From assembly GCF_050624435.1 (NCBI RefSeq), contig NC_134540.1, positions 104,313,739 to 104,377,738 of the forward strand: a stretch of DNA of 64,000 nucleotides, read 5' to 3'. The notes below the pieces were generated by a model that saw nothing but the letters and a program-made list of their open reading frames with translations, was not told where the DNA came from and made no database searches. Position 1 is the stretch's first letter, and each line of letters starts with the position of its first letter. A program made the translations under genes and the position numbers. This stretch comes from Tenrec ecaudatus (lineage: Eukaryota; Chordata; Mammalia; Afrosoricida; Tenrecidae). This document shows positions 45,783 to 57,782 of the stretch, one piece after another.

Positions 45783-46054
45783 CCACAGTATGTAGACACA
45801 TAGAGGGACACAACCGTCAACAGGTTTGCAGCACTAGTCATGCTTGAGCACTCCTGCCATCTGCACGCTCTTTCTCTATTGAACTCCTGTAGCTCAACCT
45901 GTACGGGGTTTCTGGTCCACTTCATCTGTTCCTAAGTCCTCTTTCCTTCTTCCTGCCTTAGTGATGTCAGAGTAATCCCAAGCTCAGGCTTAGGACCTCT
46001 ATTCTTCACAGGTCTCTCAGCTAAAACTCTTACTTTTTTAGGGTTGTTTTGGTT

Positions 46055-46405
46055 GTTTTCAACAACACTGGAACCCAAACCGCCTTGTAAACGCATATAT
46101 CAAATCAAACTCTACTTTGCTCAAAACCCGGCAATGACAGCCCATTGCAGATTTCATTCACTAAGTAGGTAAAAGCCCAAGACTTTATAATCACCTAACA
46201 CCATTCTATCTCCTTTTACTTGGATGAAAGGTCAAGGTACATTGGACTCCAAGCCAATTAGTTAACGATGCTAGACACACTCCAACTTCAAGTCTTTTGC
46301 ACTTGCTGATTTCTCTAAAATGGAAGGGTTCTTTGCCTAGAGAGCCGCCGTGTGTCTCACTGCCCTCCCCTTCCAGGTCTTGTCTTTCCTGCTTCTTCTC
46401 AGCAA
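46055..46405 (+). repeat. L2 LINE fragment
   Basis: The text follows L2: 'tctactttgctcaaaacccg', 'gcaatgacagcccattgcag', 'cttttgcacttgctgatttc' and a later 'caggtcttgtctttcctg'. It is strongly diverged. Confidence 0.65.
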
Positions 46406-46429
46406 GACCCTCCTTGCTGTAACAGGCTC

Positions 46430-46940
46430 TGTGTCAACGTGGCAGGGGAGGAGTCTCCCATGATGCAATCTAACATAGTATGGTCAACTCCATGATGAAT
46501 CTTCTGTGAAGCAAAGCAGTTGTGGGAAAAACAGGGTGGCATGCTACTTCCTTAATCAAGTTACAGCATTGATATAATTAAATGAGGCTTCATTAGAGGG
46601 TGACCTATTCTTAATATAGACGGCCAGGATGCAAAAACTTACTTCTTCTGCTGAATCTGAATCTGGCAATTAGTTCATTGGCCCCATGCAATACCAACTG
46701 CCAATCCCAGAAGCCATGTGAGGACTGCCAAACCTGGATTCATTCAACTCTGCATCCACTAGCCGGCAGTCTTCCTGCTTCATTGGCTGCTGCAGCTCAC
46801 CTCCTGACACATGGATAGGAACTTTACCGAACTCACTCGCTTCTACAACTGTGTGAGCCATTTCGTGATATAAATCCCTTTCCTTATACATACACGACGT
46901 CTGTGCATCTTTGCTTCTCTAGAGAACTAAGGCTAACACA
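46430..46940 (+). mobile_element. LTR-like element (MaLR/ERVL-like)
   Basis: It starts 'tgtgtcaacgtggc' and ends 'tctctagagaactaaggcta' followed by 'acaca'. The end parallels the LTR at 61343-61839 ('tctctctagagaaccctg'). It has no internal genes, and the TSD is unclear. The LTR class is inferred from the TG...CA ends and the relative at 61 kb. Confidence 0.55.
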
Positions 46941-47181
46941 CCAGGCACCCACATTGAACCTGCAACCATCCACTCTCTACCGATTTCATTGTCACCGGAA
47001 CATTGACCATCACCCAACAACTGAGAAATTGGCAGTTAGAGTTCATACAGAGGCGTCTCAGAAAAAAGTAGCTATTTCCAAAAACAAACAAATAAAAACA
47101 GTTATTGAAAACACTATGAAGGACTGTCCAAAGAAGAGCATCAATTTGAAAGCAACTAACTTGTTAATGTTTGACACTTTA

Positions 47182-48452
47182 TACAAGGTATAACCCCCAA
47201 ATAACCATAATTTCTTTCAAAGCTAGGTATTTAATTTTTTCCCCCACAAAACACTGCATCACCTTCAAAGTAATCTCCACCGCACTTAATGTAATTGTCA
47301 AATCTGCAAGTCCATTCTTGGAAACATTTTTCAAACTCATCTGTTTGGATGGCTGATAGCACTTTCGTTTTTTCTTCACCTTTTCTACATAAGTTCGCTG
47401 TCCTTTCAGGTCCCTCTTCATTCACGGAAACAAAAGGAAGTCACATGGAGTGACGTCAGGTAAGTAAGGTGCGTGGGGCAAGAGAAGCGTGCTGTTTTTT
47501 GCCCAAAACTATCTTACTGAGATGGCTGCTCACACAGGTGCATTGTCATGGTCGCAAAACCAGTCCCCCATCTACCACAAATCAGGCCTTTTTTGTCGCA
47601 CATTGTTACACAGTATTTTCAGAACCTCTAAATAGAAAGCTTAATTAACAGTCTGACCTGGTGGAACCAACTCTAAATGTACTATACCCTTCACATTTGA
47701 AAAAAAAAGCATCATTTTGATCATGGATTTCACTTGAGCTTTTTTGGACCAGATGACAATGGCGTTTTCCACTGCCATGTTTGTTTTCAGAGTTATAAGA
47801 ATAGCACCATGTCTTGTCACCAGTAATGACCTTGGAAATAAAAGTTTGGGTCCCTTCAGAGCTGTTCTTTCAAAGCACGGCATGTTTCTACTCAATGCTC
47901 TTTTTGCTGGTTAGTCAGAACCCGAGACATAAATTTCACAGTGACCCTTATTGCCAAATCTTCCATTGAAATTCCCTGAACCAAGTTCCAAGATAGACCA
48001 GATAACTTCCCCATCTGTTCAATGGTCTGTAGTCAGCAGTCTTTGAACACAAGTGCATGAATTTTGTCAACATCCATAAGGAGGTTGGTCATCAATCAAC
48101 ATTTCACCTTTTTAGGAACGAGAAAACCACTCATGCACTTGAATTTTTCCCATAGCACTGTGTAAGCTGTGTTCAACATCACAACAGTTTCAGTAGCATT
48201 TTTCCTGAGCAGAAAACAAAATTTCACAGTCACACACTCCTAAATAGGCCATTAAAAAAAAAAAATGAGGTTCAAGTGAAACTTCTTTTACGGAAAAATT
48301 CACTGTGACCAGAGAGAACCTTTCCAGGTGATCCCACTGGATGCACTAACGCAGAGTGAGTTGATCTATGCTAACCCTGTGGGAAAAATGTGTACTATGA
48401 AAGCTCCGCCCACCAGAGCTTTTTCCATTGGGGGGGAGGGTACACCCTCGTA
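47182..48452 (-). pseudogene. Mariner DNA transposon, near full length, decayed
   Basis: The 1.27-kb length and TA at both ends fit a mariner. The ends are inverted ('caaggtataaccccc' left and 'gggtacaccctcg' right). The minus-strand frames carry mariner transposase landmarks: a C-terminal 'CFQEWTCRFDNYIKCGGDYF' (47231-47425) and 'SNVKGIVHLELVPPGQTVN' with 'AIVIWSKKAQVKSM' (47641-47895), around the catalytic D,D34D core. Frameshifts and stops separate the pieces, so it is inactive. It is closely related to the deleted copy at 32966-33912. Confidence 0.88.
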
Positions 48453-48510
48453 TGTTGTATTAATTTGTTTTGCCTGTCTACCATACTTTTGAATTTAATT
48501 TCCAGGATTT

Positions 48511-50155
48511 TGTTTTTTAAAATCATTTTATTGGGGGCTCTTATAGCTCTTATCACAATCCATACATACATATTCTGTCACGCACATTTGTACATATGTT
48601 GCCATCATCCTTTTCAAAATGCTTTCTTTTTACTTGAGCCCTTGGTATCAGCTCATTTGCCCCCTCCCCAATTTTCCCTCCCTCATAATTGCTAATTTTT
48701 TTCAAGTCTTAGACCAACCTCTGTCTCCTTTCGCCCACTATTCTGCAGTCTCTCCCCCTGGGAGGAGGTTATAACATTGTGATTGGTTCCCCATTTCGGA
48801 TCCCCCCATCCCCGTCCCCTTCTGGTATCACTACTATCATTATTAGTCCAGACAGGTTTATCTCTCCTGGATTCCCTATGTTTGGAGCTACTGTCTGTAC
48901 CAGCGTACATGCTCTGGTCCAGCTGGATTTGTAAGATAGAATTGGGATCATGATAGTGGGGTGGGGCAGGGGGAACATTAAAGAACTAGAAGAAAGTTGT
49001 ATGTTTCATTGGTGCTATACTGCACCCAGACTGGCTCATCTCTTCCTTGTGACCCTTCTGTAAGGGGATGTCCAACTGTCTACAGATGGGCTTTGGGTCT
49101 CCACTCTGTGCTCCCCTTCATTCACATTGATATGATTTTTTTATTCTAGGGCTTAGATGCCTGATACCTGATATCATCGACACCTCATTATCACATAGGC
49201 TGGTGTGTTTGGTTGCTTCTCAGCAAAATGGCCACTTGTTTATCTTCAAGTCTTTAAGACCCCAGATCTTTCCATAGCTAGGCAGCATCAGCATTCCTCA
49301 CCACATTTGGTTATGTACCCACTTTGTCTTCCGTGATTGTGCCAGGGAAGGTGAGCGTCACAAAGTGCTGGGTTACCAGAACAAAGTGTTCTTGCATTGA
49401 GGGAGTATTTGAATAGAGGCCCAATGTCCATCTGCTACCTTAGTACTTAACATAAAAATATAGATACACAGATCTATTCCCCTATCATTATATATAAATA
49501 TATTTACATATGTCCATGCCTGTATTTAGACCTCCATAAATGTCCTTGCTCCTAGTGCTTTCCTCTATTTCCTTTTACTTTCCTCTTGTCTCACTCTCAT
49601 ATTTGGCTTTCATTCAAGTTTTAGTAATTCCTCTCAGCTACATTGCCCTTGATCAAACCCCAACAGGCATCCTATGCCCTCCTCACTATTGATTTTAGAT
49701 CACTTGTTGTTCCCTTAACTCTGGGTTTGTAGAGCCCCCCCCCCATGACCGTCCCCTTCCCCCATCTCCCGTGTCCCCCTGGAACAACGGTTGGTCCTGT
49801 TGGTTTCTCCTCCAGATTGTTTATCCTGTCTATTTTATCTAGATAGGCATGCAGAGATAATAATAAGTATAAAAACAAAACAACAAAGGAAAACCAAAAA
49901 CCCACAAAACAACAACAACAAAAAGCCATTGACAAAAAAGAAAAACTTATATATAGTTCCAGGTCTGCTTGTTGGCCTTCAAGTGTTTTCCGGTTGAGTC
50001 TGTTAGGGTGCCACACCCTGGCTCCAAAACCTATTTTTGGTATTCCCTGGGGACTTCATTGCTTTGCTCCCATTGCTGCTCTGTTGCACACCCTTAGTGT
50101 TTCGCCCCAATATGGCGGGGTCAGATCGGGCATAATTCCCGCACTGTTTCTCCAA
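48511..50155 (-). mobile_element. 1.64-kb composite L1-tailed retroposon, full length
   Basis: This antisense copy runs from the reversed tail ('tcattttattgggggctc') to 'cccgcactgtttctcc'. The 5' end matches those of the copies at 22443, 23986 and 27150 to within a few bases. Just inside the 5' end, read on the minus strand, 'ccgccatattgggg' contains a YY1-type core (GCCATNTT), a feature also found near the start of human L1 promoters. It has no coding frame. Confidence 0.88.
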
Positions 50156-50600
50156 GAGTAATATTTTTAAAATGTCATTTTTTCCTGTTTCAACTCTTCA
50201 ATAAGAGATCAAAGGCTGTATCTTTAATATACTAAAGAGTTAAAAGGGGGAAAGTGACTTCAAAAAGTTCATGAACAAAATGCCATTATCTTTTCATTTT
50301 ACTTTTCCATGCATTTTTGGAGGTCCTCTACTATTTTGTGCACTTTTAGATCGAAAGAGTATTTCTAACACTAATTGAAAGGTAACAAGTCATATACAAT
50401 GGTATTATTTGTCAAAAGAAACATTAACATTACTTTAGCAGTAATCCATCAGCTTGATAAGAAACCATAAAATATTCTAATATGTACTTCATTAAAGATT
50501 ACCATAACCCCATGTCTTTCTTATCATTTTGGTAACTCCTTGGTAGAAAGAATGTCACTATCTAATCTGGATGATTTTAATTATTCATAATGTACTTACT
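50156..50600. other. AT-rich unique stretch
   Basis: No feature was recognised. Confidence 0.4.
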
Positions 50601-50784
50601 TGATTTTGCATTGTAATGCTGAATTTGTCGTTACAATTAATAATACCAGCAGTCCTGGTGGCATAGCCGGTTATACTTTAGGTTGTTACCTATGATTTTG
50701 CATTGTAATGCTGAATTTGTCGTTACAATTAATAATACCAGCAGTCCTGGTGGCATAGCTGGTTATACTTTAGGTTGTTACCTA
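50601..50784 (+). repeat. Two-copy 92-base tandem duplication
   Basis: 50601-50692 and 50693-50784 are identical except at one position ('agccgg' / 'agctgg'). Each unit contains unique flank plus the first bases of an AfroSINE. The duplication therefore happened after the SINE inserted, and recently. Confidence 0.97.
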
Positions 50785-50938
50785 CAAAGTCAGCAGTTCA
50801 AAACTACCAGTGGCTCTATGGAAGAAAGATGAGGCTCTCTTTCCCCAAAGATTGACAACCTGGGAACCCCAGGGAGTAAGTCTACTCTGTCCTATACCAT
50901 CATTATGAACCAGAAATAGTTTAAAGGCAGTTGGTTTG
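50738..50938 (+). repeat. AfroSINE
   Basis: This sense copy ('cagtcctggtggcatagctg' through 'gaaccagaaatagtttaaag') has its head duplicated upstream by the 92-base tandem. Confidence 0.86.
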
Positions 50939-51017
50939 GGATATAATAACAGGCTTCATTTAATGGGTAAATATTAAAATGTATATTTCACATGACTCTT
51001 GCAAAAACTCTGAGGCA

Positions 51018-51100
51018 GAACAGAACGTACAGCGACGTCCGTGAGAGAGAACGTACAGCGACGTCTGTGAGAGAGAACATACATACAGTGACATCTGTGG
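51018..51100 (+). repeat. Minisatellite, about 27-base unit, 3 copies
   Basis: The units contain 'gaacgtacagcgacgtc' and 'gtgagaga'. The first two are nearly identical and the third has decayed. CpG-rich units are unusual in this AT-rich neighbourhood. Confidence 0.85.
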
Positions 51101-51300
51101 AACTTGAGGGGACAGCCTTGTTTTTTCCGGTCTTGCAAATTTTCTGTCCTTGGCAGGGTACAGTCCGAGCACTCTTCTGTCGCTCTTTATTAGTGAAAAA
51201 TATTTGAGTCTGCTTTCCCTGACAGGTTTGTTCCTTTCATAAGTCTCAGCTCCCTAAGGCTATACTGTATTTCCCTCCCATTTTACAGGTCTGTAGAAAT

Positions 51301-51320
51301 GTGTGTGTGTGTGTGTGTGT
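51301..51320 (+). repeat. (TG)n microsatellite
   Basis: Ten TG units. Confidence 0.95.
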
Positions 51321-52589
51321 ATTTATGTATGACAGATAGGAACAAAGAGAAATACACATACTCATGCCAATTTTGGAGTTATATAAACATTTTATTTGGG
51401 CAACAAAATAAAGAAGTCCCAAAATCTAAGAGAAAACAACATCATATAATACACATAAAAGTGAATTCTAAATATATTAAAATATCAAATATTGTTTCTT
51501 TTGTTTGTTCATTATAAACTAGGTGTTTTTCTGAACATATCTTCTGGGGAATGACAAAACAGGTGAAAGGAGAGAAAAAAGGGGAAAGCAAGGAGTAAAC
51601 AAAGAGGGAAGAGCAACGAGACTTAAAGAATTCACTCTATGTCTGCAATAAACATTTTTTTCATAAAACCCATTGAATCAATACTGACTTCTGAAAAACC
51701 TTAAAATACATTAAACGTATGAAAACAGTGCTCATTTCCACATCAGCCTGCTGTGTATCGACCTCTCGAAGGTAGTTCAGAGCCGACTCCGAGTCACACC
51801 TGCTGACGGATTCTTAGAACACGCCAGAGTACTTTGGGCGTCTAAAGCAGCCCCCTGTCAGAGAAATACAATTCGCAGTTCGGTCACCCCATCCTCCTAC
51901 CCCGAGGACAGTGCGGCCACTGTCCCTAGAGGTGATGAGTTAGCCAGAGAGCACTAGAGAAAGATAATAATGGAAGGGATAGAAAGGCTGAGTGCGATGG
52001 CAGGCGAGTGAATGGAGAATACTTCCCTGAGCTAAAGAACACAGCATGAAGGGATAGACGTAGGAATACCAACGAGACGAAGTGCAGGCACGCGAGCAGA
52101 GAGGCCGCCTCACTGCGTGCTTCAAGAGCTTCGTGGAAGTACGGCTGTGAAGCAGGGGCAATAAAGAAGTGAGAGCATCTACTTCGGAAAGGGACTCCCC
52201 GCGTGTGTGCAAGGAAAACGGCCATTGTGGGCATGAATAAAGATGGCTACAAGGAACGCAAATGCTATCTTTACAATTTCTCTCCAATCAGTACCAATGA
52301 ATGAAGCAAATTAGTATGCCATTCACAGTGCCAACAAAATAATTTTACCTTCAAACAAAACAAAGCAGCTGTTCACCTAATTTTTTATGCTTCGTTTCTG
52401 GAACATTTCTTAAAATGTTTAAGAAAATAATGATTAGAAAAATAAATACTTCCATGGCAAATTAATATAAACTTATAAAATAATGAATTCTTTACCAAAC
52501 GGCTTCACAGTCATCATAAGAAGTTTTTTATTGTTTCTGACACTACCTTATCTTTAAAATCTTTTTTTAATGCATTGCTCTGCGCTTGG
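51321..52589. other. Unique stretch with a CpG-bearing middle
   Basis: No gene was recognised. About 51740-52260 has more CpG and GC than its surroundings and could be a decayed CpG-rich repeat or a regulatory block. Minus-strand frames in it look unstructured. Confidence 0.35.
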
Positions 52590-53335
52590 AGATTTAGGAA
52601 CAGTATCTCGGGGGTTATTTCGGTCCACTGGCATGTAAGAGTCTACCAGACCATGTTCCACAACCTACTAGGGTGAACAGCGTCTAGGTTCTTAAAAGCT
52701 TGTGAGTGGCCATCTACGCTGTAACTAATGATCCATCATCTAGTGCAAAGAATTCTGAAGAAATCAGAAACACTGACTCCAAGGGGCTAACGGGCCACTC
52801 AAAGGGCAGCCTCCACTGCCCTGACACAGGGGCGTGATGGTGCCTGCTTACTGCTGCTCATTGCTTTGGTCAGGGTCACAAGAGAAGGTCCCAGACAGGG
52901 AGGGAGAAAAGTAAATGCAAAACAAAAGTCAAAATCATTATAAAGACCAGAGTTGTTAGAGACTGATGGAACCCCTGAGACTGGCCCTTAGTTACCCCTC
53001 ACTCCTAGAACTGAAACTACCCCTAGGATCAATTTTCAGTCAAACAACAGGCAGGCCCATAAAGGGAATCAAAACAGCAGAGATGACTGTAATCCTCCGG
53101 ACAATCAACCATAGGAGAACCAAAAGGCAGCGTGTTTCCCCCCATTCAGAGCTCCGAAGGCATGTAGCGGCACAAAAGGCTGAACAGGGAACCCAGGGAA
53201 AAATTGGGAAAGGTGCCGTTACGTTAGGGGGATTACAACCAATGTCCTGAGACAAAATGTGTACAGACCGTTCAATGGAAAAGCAATTTGCTCTGTAAAC
53301 TTTCATCGAAGTTACAATAAAGAGTTTCTGCTTTT
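52590..53335 (+). repeat. Unclassified retroposon X, copy 3 (longest)
   Basis: About 745 bases share the same ordered blocks as copies 1 and 2 ('agaaggtcccagacaggg', 'ggatcaattttcagtcaaac', 'gctctgtaaactttcatcg'). It ends at 'gttacaataaagag'. This copy extends about 330 bases further 5' than the others. No reading frame was recognised. Confidence 0.68.
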
Positions 53336-55127
53336 TTAAAGTTAAAAGCCATTGCTATCCGTTTATTAGCCAAATACTATGGGTACGTGTGATTAATGTC
53401 ACTTTCCATGTCATAAACGATGAAAGAGTACAACCCACAGAGGAATTGGGAAAATGAGATGAGCAGCCAAAACAAGCAGCCCAAAGGAAGGGCTGCGCGC
53501 TCCCGGGCTTGGAAGCATAGACATTCCGGAGTACGCCCACGACAGCATTGTGCGCCACACCTGCAGCGCGACTCTGAGACTCCATTACCCGTCCTCATGA
53601 AAACACTACTCCGGAGCCCCAAGATCCACACCCTCGCCACCAGCTCTGCTGCCAAGGAAGAAGTTTGACAGCAAACAAGCAAAACATCTGTTCAACTCAC
53701 TCTGGCTGAACATGTTGACTGAAACCAGCAAAGACTGCCCCGACACTCCTGCCAGACACAGCAAAGATCTGGAAGCAGCACTATATCTGCACTGTCCACA
53801 ACAGCAGTAGGCCCCATGGCATCACGCAAAGAGCTAGGCCGTGTTTCCCAAAGAGATTCCTTAGGATGCTAATTGTCCAAGGGTTTATTTTGTTTGGTTG
53901 GTTGGGGTTTTTTTTTTTGCTGTTGTTTTTCAGGTTTTCCTGAGGAGAACAAAAAGTATGTGTCACATTGCAACAAGTTCCCCCTCAGAGATTCAGGAAA
54001 CACCTCGGAACAGACAGTCCCTGGGTTCTGCACATGCTTGTGGGCAACGCCTACTTGACCTTCAGTATTATGTAAATTTTCCCTCATTTTAAAGTTATTG
54101 AACTCGCACATATTCTTCATCACAGTCACCTTTACTTATTGCCTGTAAAACTTATACATCATAAAAAAGGCCGTGAGCCTTTTCTCGCACTCAAATGAGG
54201 AAAAGGAAGTACGGAACTGTACGTACCTGTTCTGACTGATTACAAATTCTGTTTGTTTTTTATTGAGAACTAGCTGGAGGCTTCTTACATATCAGATCAT
54301 CATTTTTGTGTCTTTTTTTGTAAGTTACTTTTAGCCTGCTTCTGAATTTTGTGTTCTAAACTTTTTCTGTGAATTAGAGGTGGGTTACATATCATACTAT
54401 TATTTTTTTTATTCAACAACTTATCAACCCTCCCGATTGTACCTATAGATTCTTGAAGATACATATAGGAAGTGATCTCTTTACAACCCAGGCCTGTCTG
54501 TTAACATCTCTCAGAGGTTTCTGCTTTTAACAAGGGCATTCTTATATTTATTCAAGTGTCTAACGATTTTCTAAAGTAATACATAATACAACCAAAAAAT
54601 AATCATACAAACCAAGTGTCCTTGAGGTTTTTTTTTTTCAACTCCGGGTGACCCCCCCCCTCCAACGAAAGTCAGAGCAGAGCGATGCTCCAGGAGGCTT
54701 CCCTGGCTGTGCACTTCTGGAAGCCTACTGTCTAATAAAACCCACAAGTTGAGCACATTTTCAGGAGCATCTCCATCTAAAATTGGGCACTGGTTCTTGG
54801 GCTTGGGGTGGGATGGGTGCTATAAGTCAAAACCAGAAAGCGTTCTCCATGCATTCACTAACATAGTCCCCAAAGATCATACAACGGGCCTTAAAAAGTT
54901 CAATGATTTGGATTTTAAAAATTCAATGAGCTTCCATTCCATTTTTTTTGCAGCTTCCTTATATACATTAGTAAAGAAGACACAGTTTAAAAGATGATAG
55001 AAATTGTATTGATCGGCATAAACAGTGACTCCGAAATTGAACATCTCATCTTTTACTTTCAAAAACTTTTCTTGTATTTGTTACATCAACAACGCGGTCA
55101 CCATTATCTCCCAATGGCCTAGAGCAG
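53336..55127. other. Mostly unique stretch with a GC-rich patch
   Basis: No gene was recognised. 53470-53660 is a GC- and CpG-richer patch. T-runs and a C-run (54650-54658) give spurious frames. The minus strand at 54877-55062 has a 60-codon frame with ordinary composition but no splice signals and no recognised similarity. Confidence 0.35.
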
Positions 55128-56005
55128 CTCTTCTTCTTTTGATTCATGTTACAACTCTCATCACAACCCACTCATCCATCCATTGCGCAGGCACATTTGT
55201 ACATATGCTGCCATCATCATTTTCAAAACTTTTTCTTTCTTCTTGAGTACTTGTTATCAGCTCATTCCCCCACACCCCCATGAACCCTTGATAATTTATA
55301 AATATTTTTTTCATGTCTTACACCGACCGCAGTCTCCCTTCATCCATTTTTCTGTTGCCCATCCCCCTGGGGGGGTTGTTATATGTAGATCATTGTGATA
55401 AGTTTCCCTTCTCTCCCCCTACTTTACCCTTACCCTCCTGGCATCACTACTCTCATTATTGGTCCTGAGGGGTTTATCTATCCTGGATTCCCTATATTTC
55501 CAGCTCTTATCTGTACTAGCATATATGCTCTGGTTTAGCTGGATTTTTAAGATAGAATTGGGGTCATGATAGTGGCGGGGTGGTGGTGGCCTGTAAGCAT
55601 TAAAGAACAATAGGAAAGTTGCATGTTTCATCGGTGCTATACTGCACCCTGACTGGCTCATCTCTTCCTTGTGACCCTTCTGTCAGGGTATGTTCAATTG
55701 TTTGGGTCTCCACTCCACCCTCCTCCTCATTCACATCAATGTGATTTTTTTGTTCTGGGTCTTTGATGCCTGATACCTGATCACATTGACACTTCATGAT
55801 CACACAGGCTGGTGTGCTTCTTCCATGTGGACTTGGATGCTTCTCAGCTAGATGGCTGCTTGTTTATATTCAAGCCTTTAAGACCCCAGATGCCATACCT
55901 TTTGATAGCTGGGCACCATCAGCTTTCTTCACCACATTTTCTTATGCACCTGTTTTGTCTTCAGCAATTGTGTCATGAAGGTGAGCATCACAGAATGCCA
56001 ACTTA
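55128..56005 (-). mobile_element. Composite L1-tailed copy, 5'-truncated
   Basis: This antisense copy ('acaactctcatcacaaccca' to 'gaaggtgagcatcacagaat') extends past the shared 3' UTR into the composite 5' region. It is about 880 bases long. Confidence 0.85.
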
Positions 56006-56142
56006 TTATTCTTACACATAGCTTCCAGCTCCTTAACGTTTCTCATAATTCTTCCCACCTCTTTCAAGCCCTTTTCAGTTACCTGTGTTTAGGTTTCCTT
56101 TCTGAATAGCTTTTATGCCATAGAAACCACCCCTAGGAAGTA

Positions 56143-56275
56143 TACTGGCACAATGGTTACGTGTTGACTGTTACTATGATTACTGCTATGGGCTGCCATT
56201 CAAACCCACCAGCTACTCCTCAGGAGGAAGACCTCTCTCTCCACTCCGTAAAGAGCTATAGTCTCCCAAACCAGA
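56143..56275 (+). repeat. AfroSINE, left part (interrupted)
   Basis: This is a decayed sense head and body to 'aaagagctatagtctccca'. It resumes at 57783. Confidence 0.78.
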
Positions 56276-57782
56276 GTGAACCATGGAGGAACCGCATCAG
56301 CACAGCAAGGGGAGCAAAGCAATGAAGTGCCCTAGGAATCCCTAAAATAGACTCAAAATCGGTGGGCAGGGCATGACACTTCACCAGATTCTGAATGGAA
56401 AACATTCAGAACGGTCAGCAGATATACCTGGACCTATTTAAAGGATCCCCGCCCCTACCCTGATCCCTCTGTTTTTCCTGTTTTTCTTTTTCTCATGTCT
56501 ATCCACATAGGATAGGCAGGATAACCAATCCCAAAGAGAAAGCAATGGGACTGACAGTGCTGGAGGGACATGGGAAAGGAGGAGGTGGGAGAGAGCGGGG
56601 AGCCAACAAACCCAGGGACAAAGGAACAAAAAGAACTACGATCAATGATGAGGAGGGCGTAGAATGTCTGAGGGGGTTTTATCAAGTGCAATGAAGCCAA
56701 GAGAAAGTACTGAAAGTGGAATGACGGTTGAACATGATAGTGGGACAGGAGGAACATAAAAAGAAATAGAGGAAAGAACTAGGAGGCAAAAGATGTTTAT
56801 AGAGATATACATATAGGCATTGGACATTTGGGCCTCTACTCAAGTCCTCCCTCAACTAAAGATCACTTTGTTCTAATAACCTGGTACTCTGTGTGATGCT
56901 CTCCTTCCTGACACAACCACTGAAGTCAAAATGAGTACATGAGCAAATGTGGTGAAGAAAGCTGATGGTGCCCAGCTATTAAAAGATATAGCATCTGGGG
57001 CCAAAAGGCTTGATGTTAAACAAGCGGCCATCTAGCAGGGAAGCAACAAAACCCACATGGAAGAAGCACTCATACCTGGGTGATCATGAAGTGTAGACGG
57101 CATCAGGTATCAGGTATCAGAAGACCCCAAACAAACAAATATACCAATGAAAGTGATGGGGTCAGGGTAGAGAACCAAAGCCCATCTGTAAATAATTGGA
57201 CATCCCTCACAGAAGCGTCACAAGGAAAGAACAAGACAGGCAGGGTGCAGCACAGCACCAACGGAACATACAACATTCCTCTAGCTCTTTAATGCTTCCT
57301 ACCCCACTATCATGACCCCTGTTCTACCTTACAAATCTGGCTAGGCCGGAGCATGTACACTGGTACAGATAAGAGCTCTTGACACACGGAATCCAGGACA
57401 GATAAACCCCTCAGGAACAGTAATAGGCATAGTGCTAATATGAGGATAGGGGGAAGGTGTGGGGTGGGGATGGGGGAGAAACGGGGAACCGACTATAATG
57501 ATCTATGTATAACACCCCTCCCCACCCAGGGGGAGAAACAACAGAAATGTGGGTGAAGGGAGAGAGTGGATGGTGCAAGATATGAAAATAATAATAAGTT
57601 ACAATTTATCAGAGTCCACGAGAATATGAGAGTATGGGCCAGAGGGGGGAAAAATAGGAGCTGATACCAAGGGTTCAAGCAGAAAGAAAATGTTTTGAAA
57701 ATGATGATGACAACATATGTGCAAATATGTTTGATATATTTGATGTATAGATTGTTATAATACAATCATTGATTAATTTTTT
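56276..57782 (+). mobile_element. Composite L1-tailed retroposon in an AfroSINE
   Basis: This sense copy of about 1.5 kb, nearly full length, is flanked by 'agctatagtctcccaaac' and 'agttataatctcagaac' as a diverged duplication of the host SINE. It ends in an A/T-rich tail. The 5' end is about 60 bases short of the longest copies. Confidence 0.83.

Noticed and set aside
54877..55062. 60-codon minus-strand frame of normal composition
   Set aside because: No splice signals, start context or recognisable similarity. It is kept only as a note in the unique stretch.
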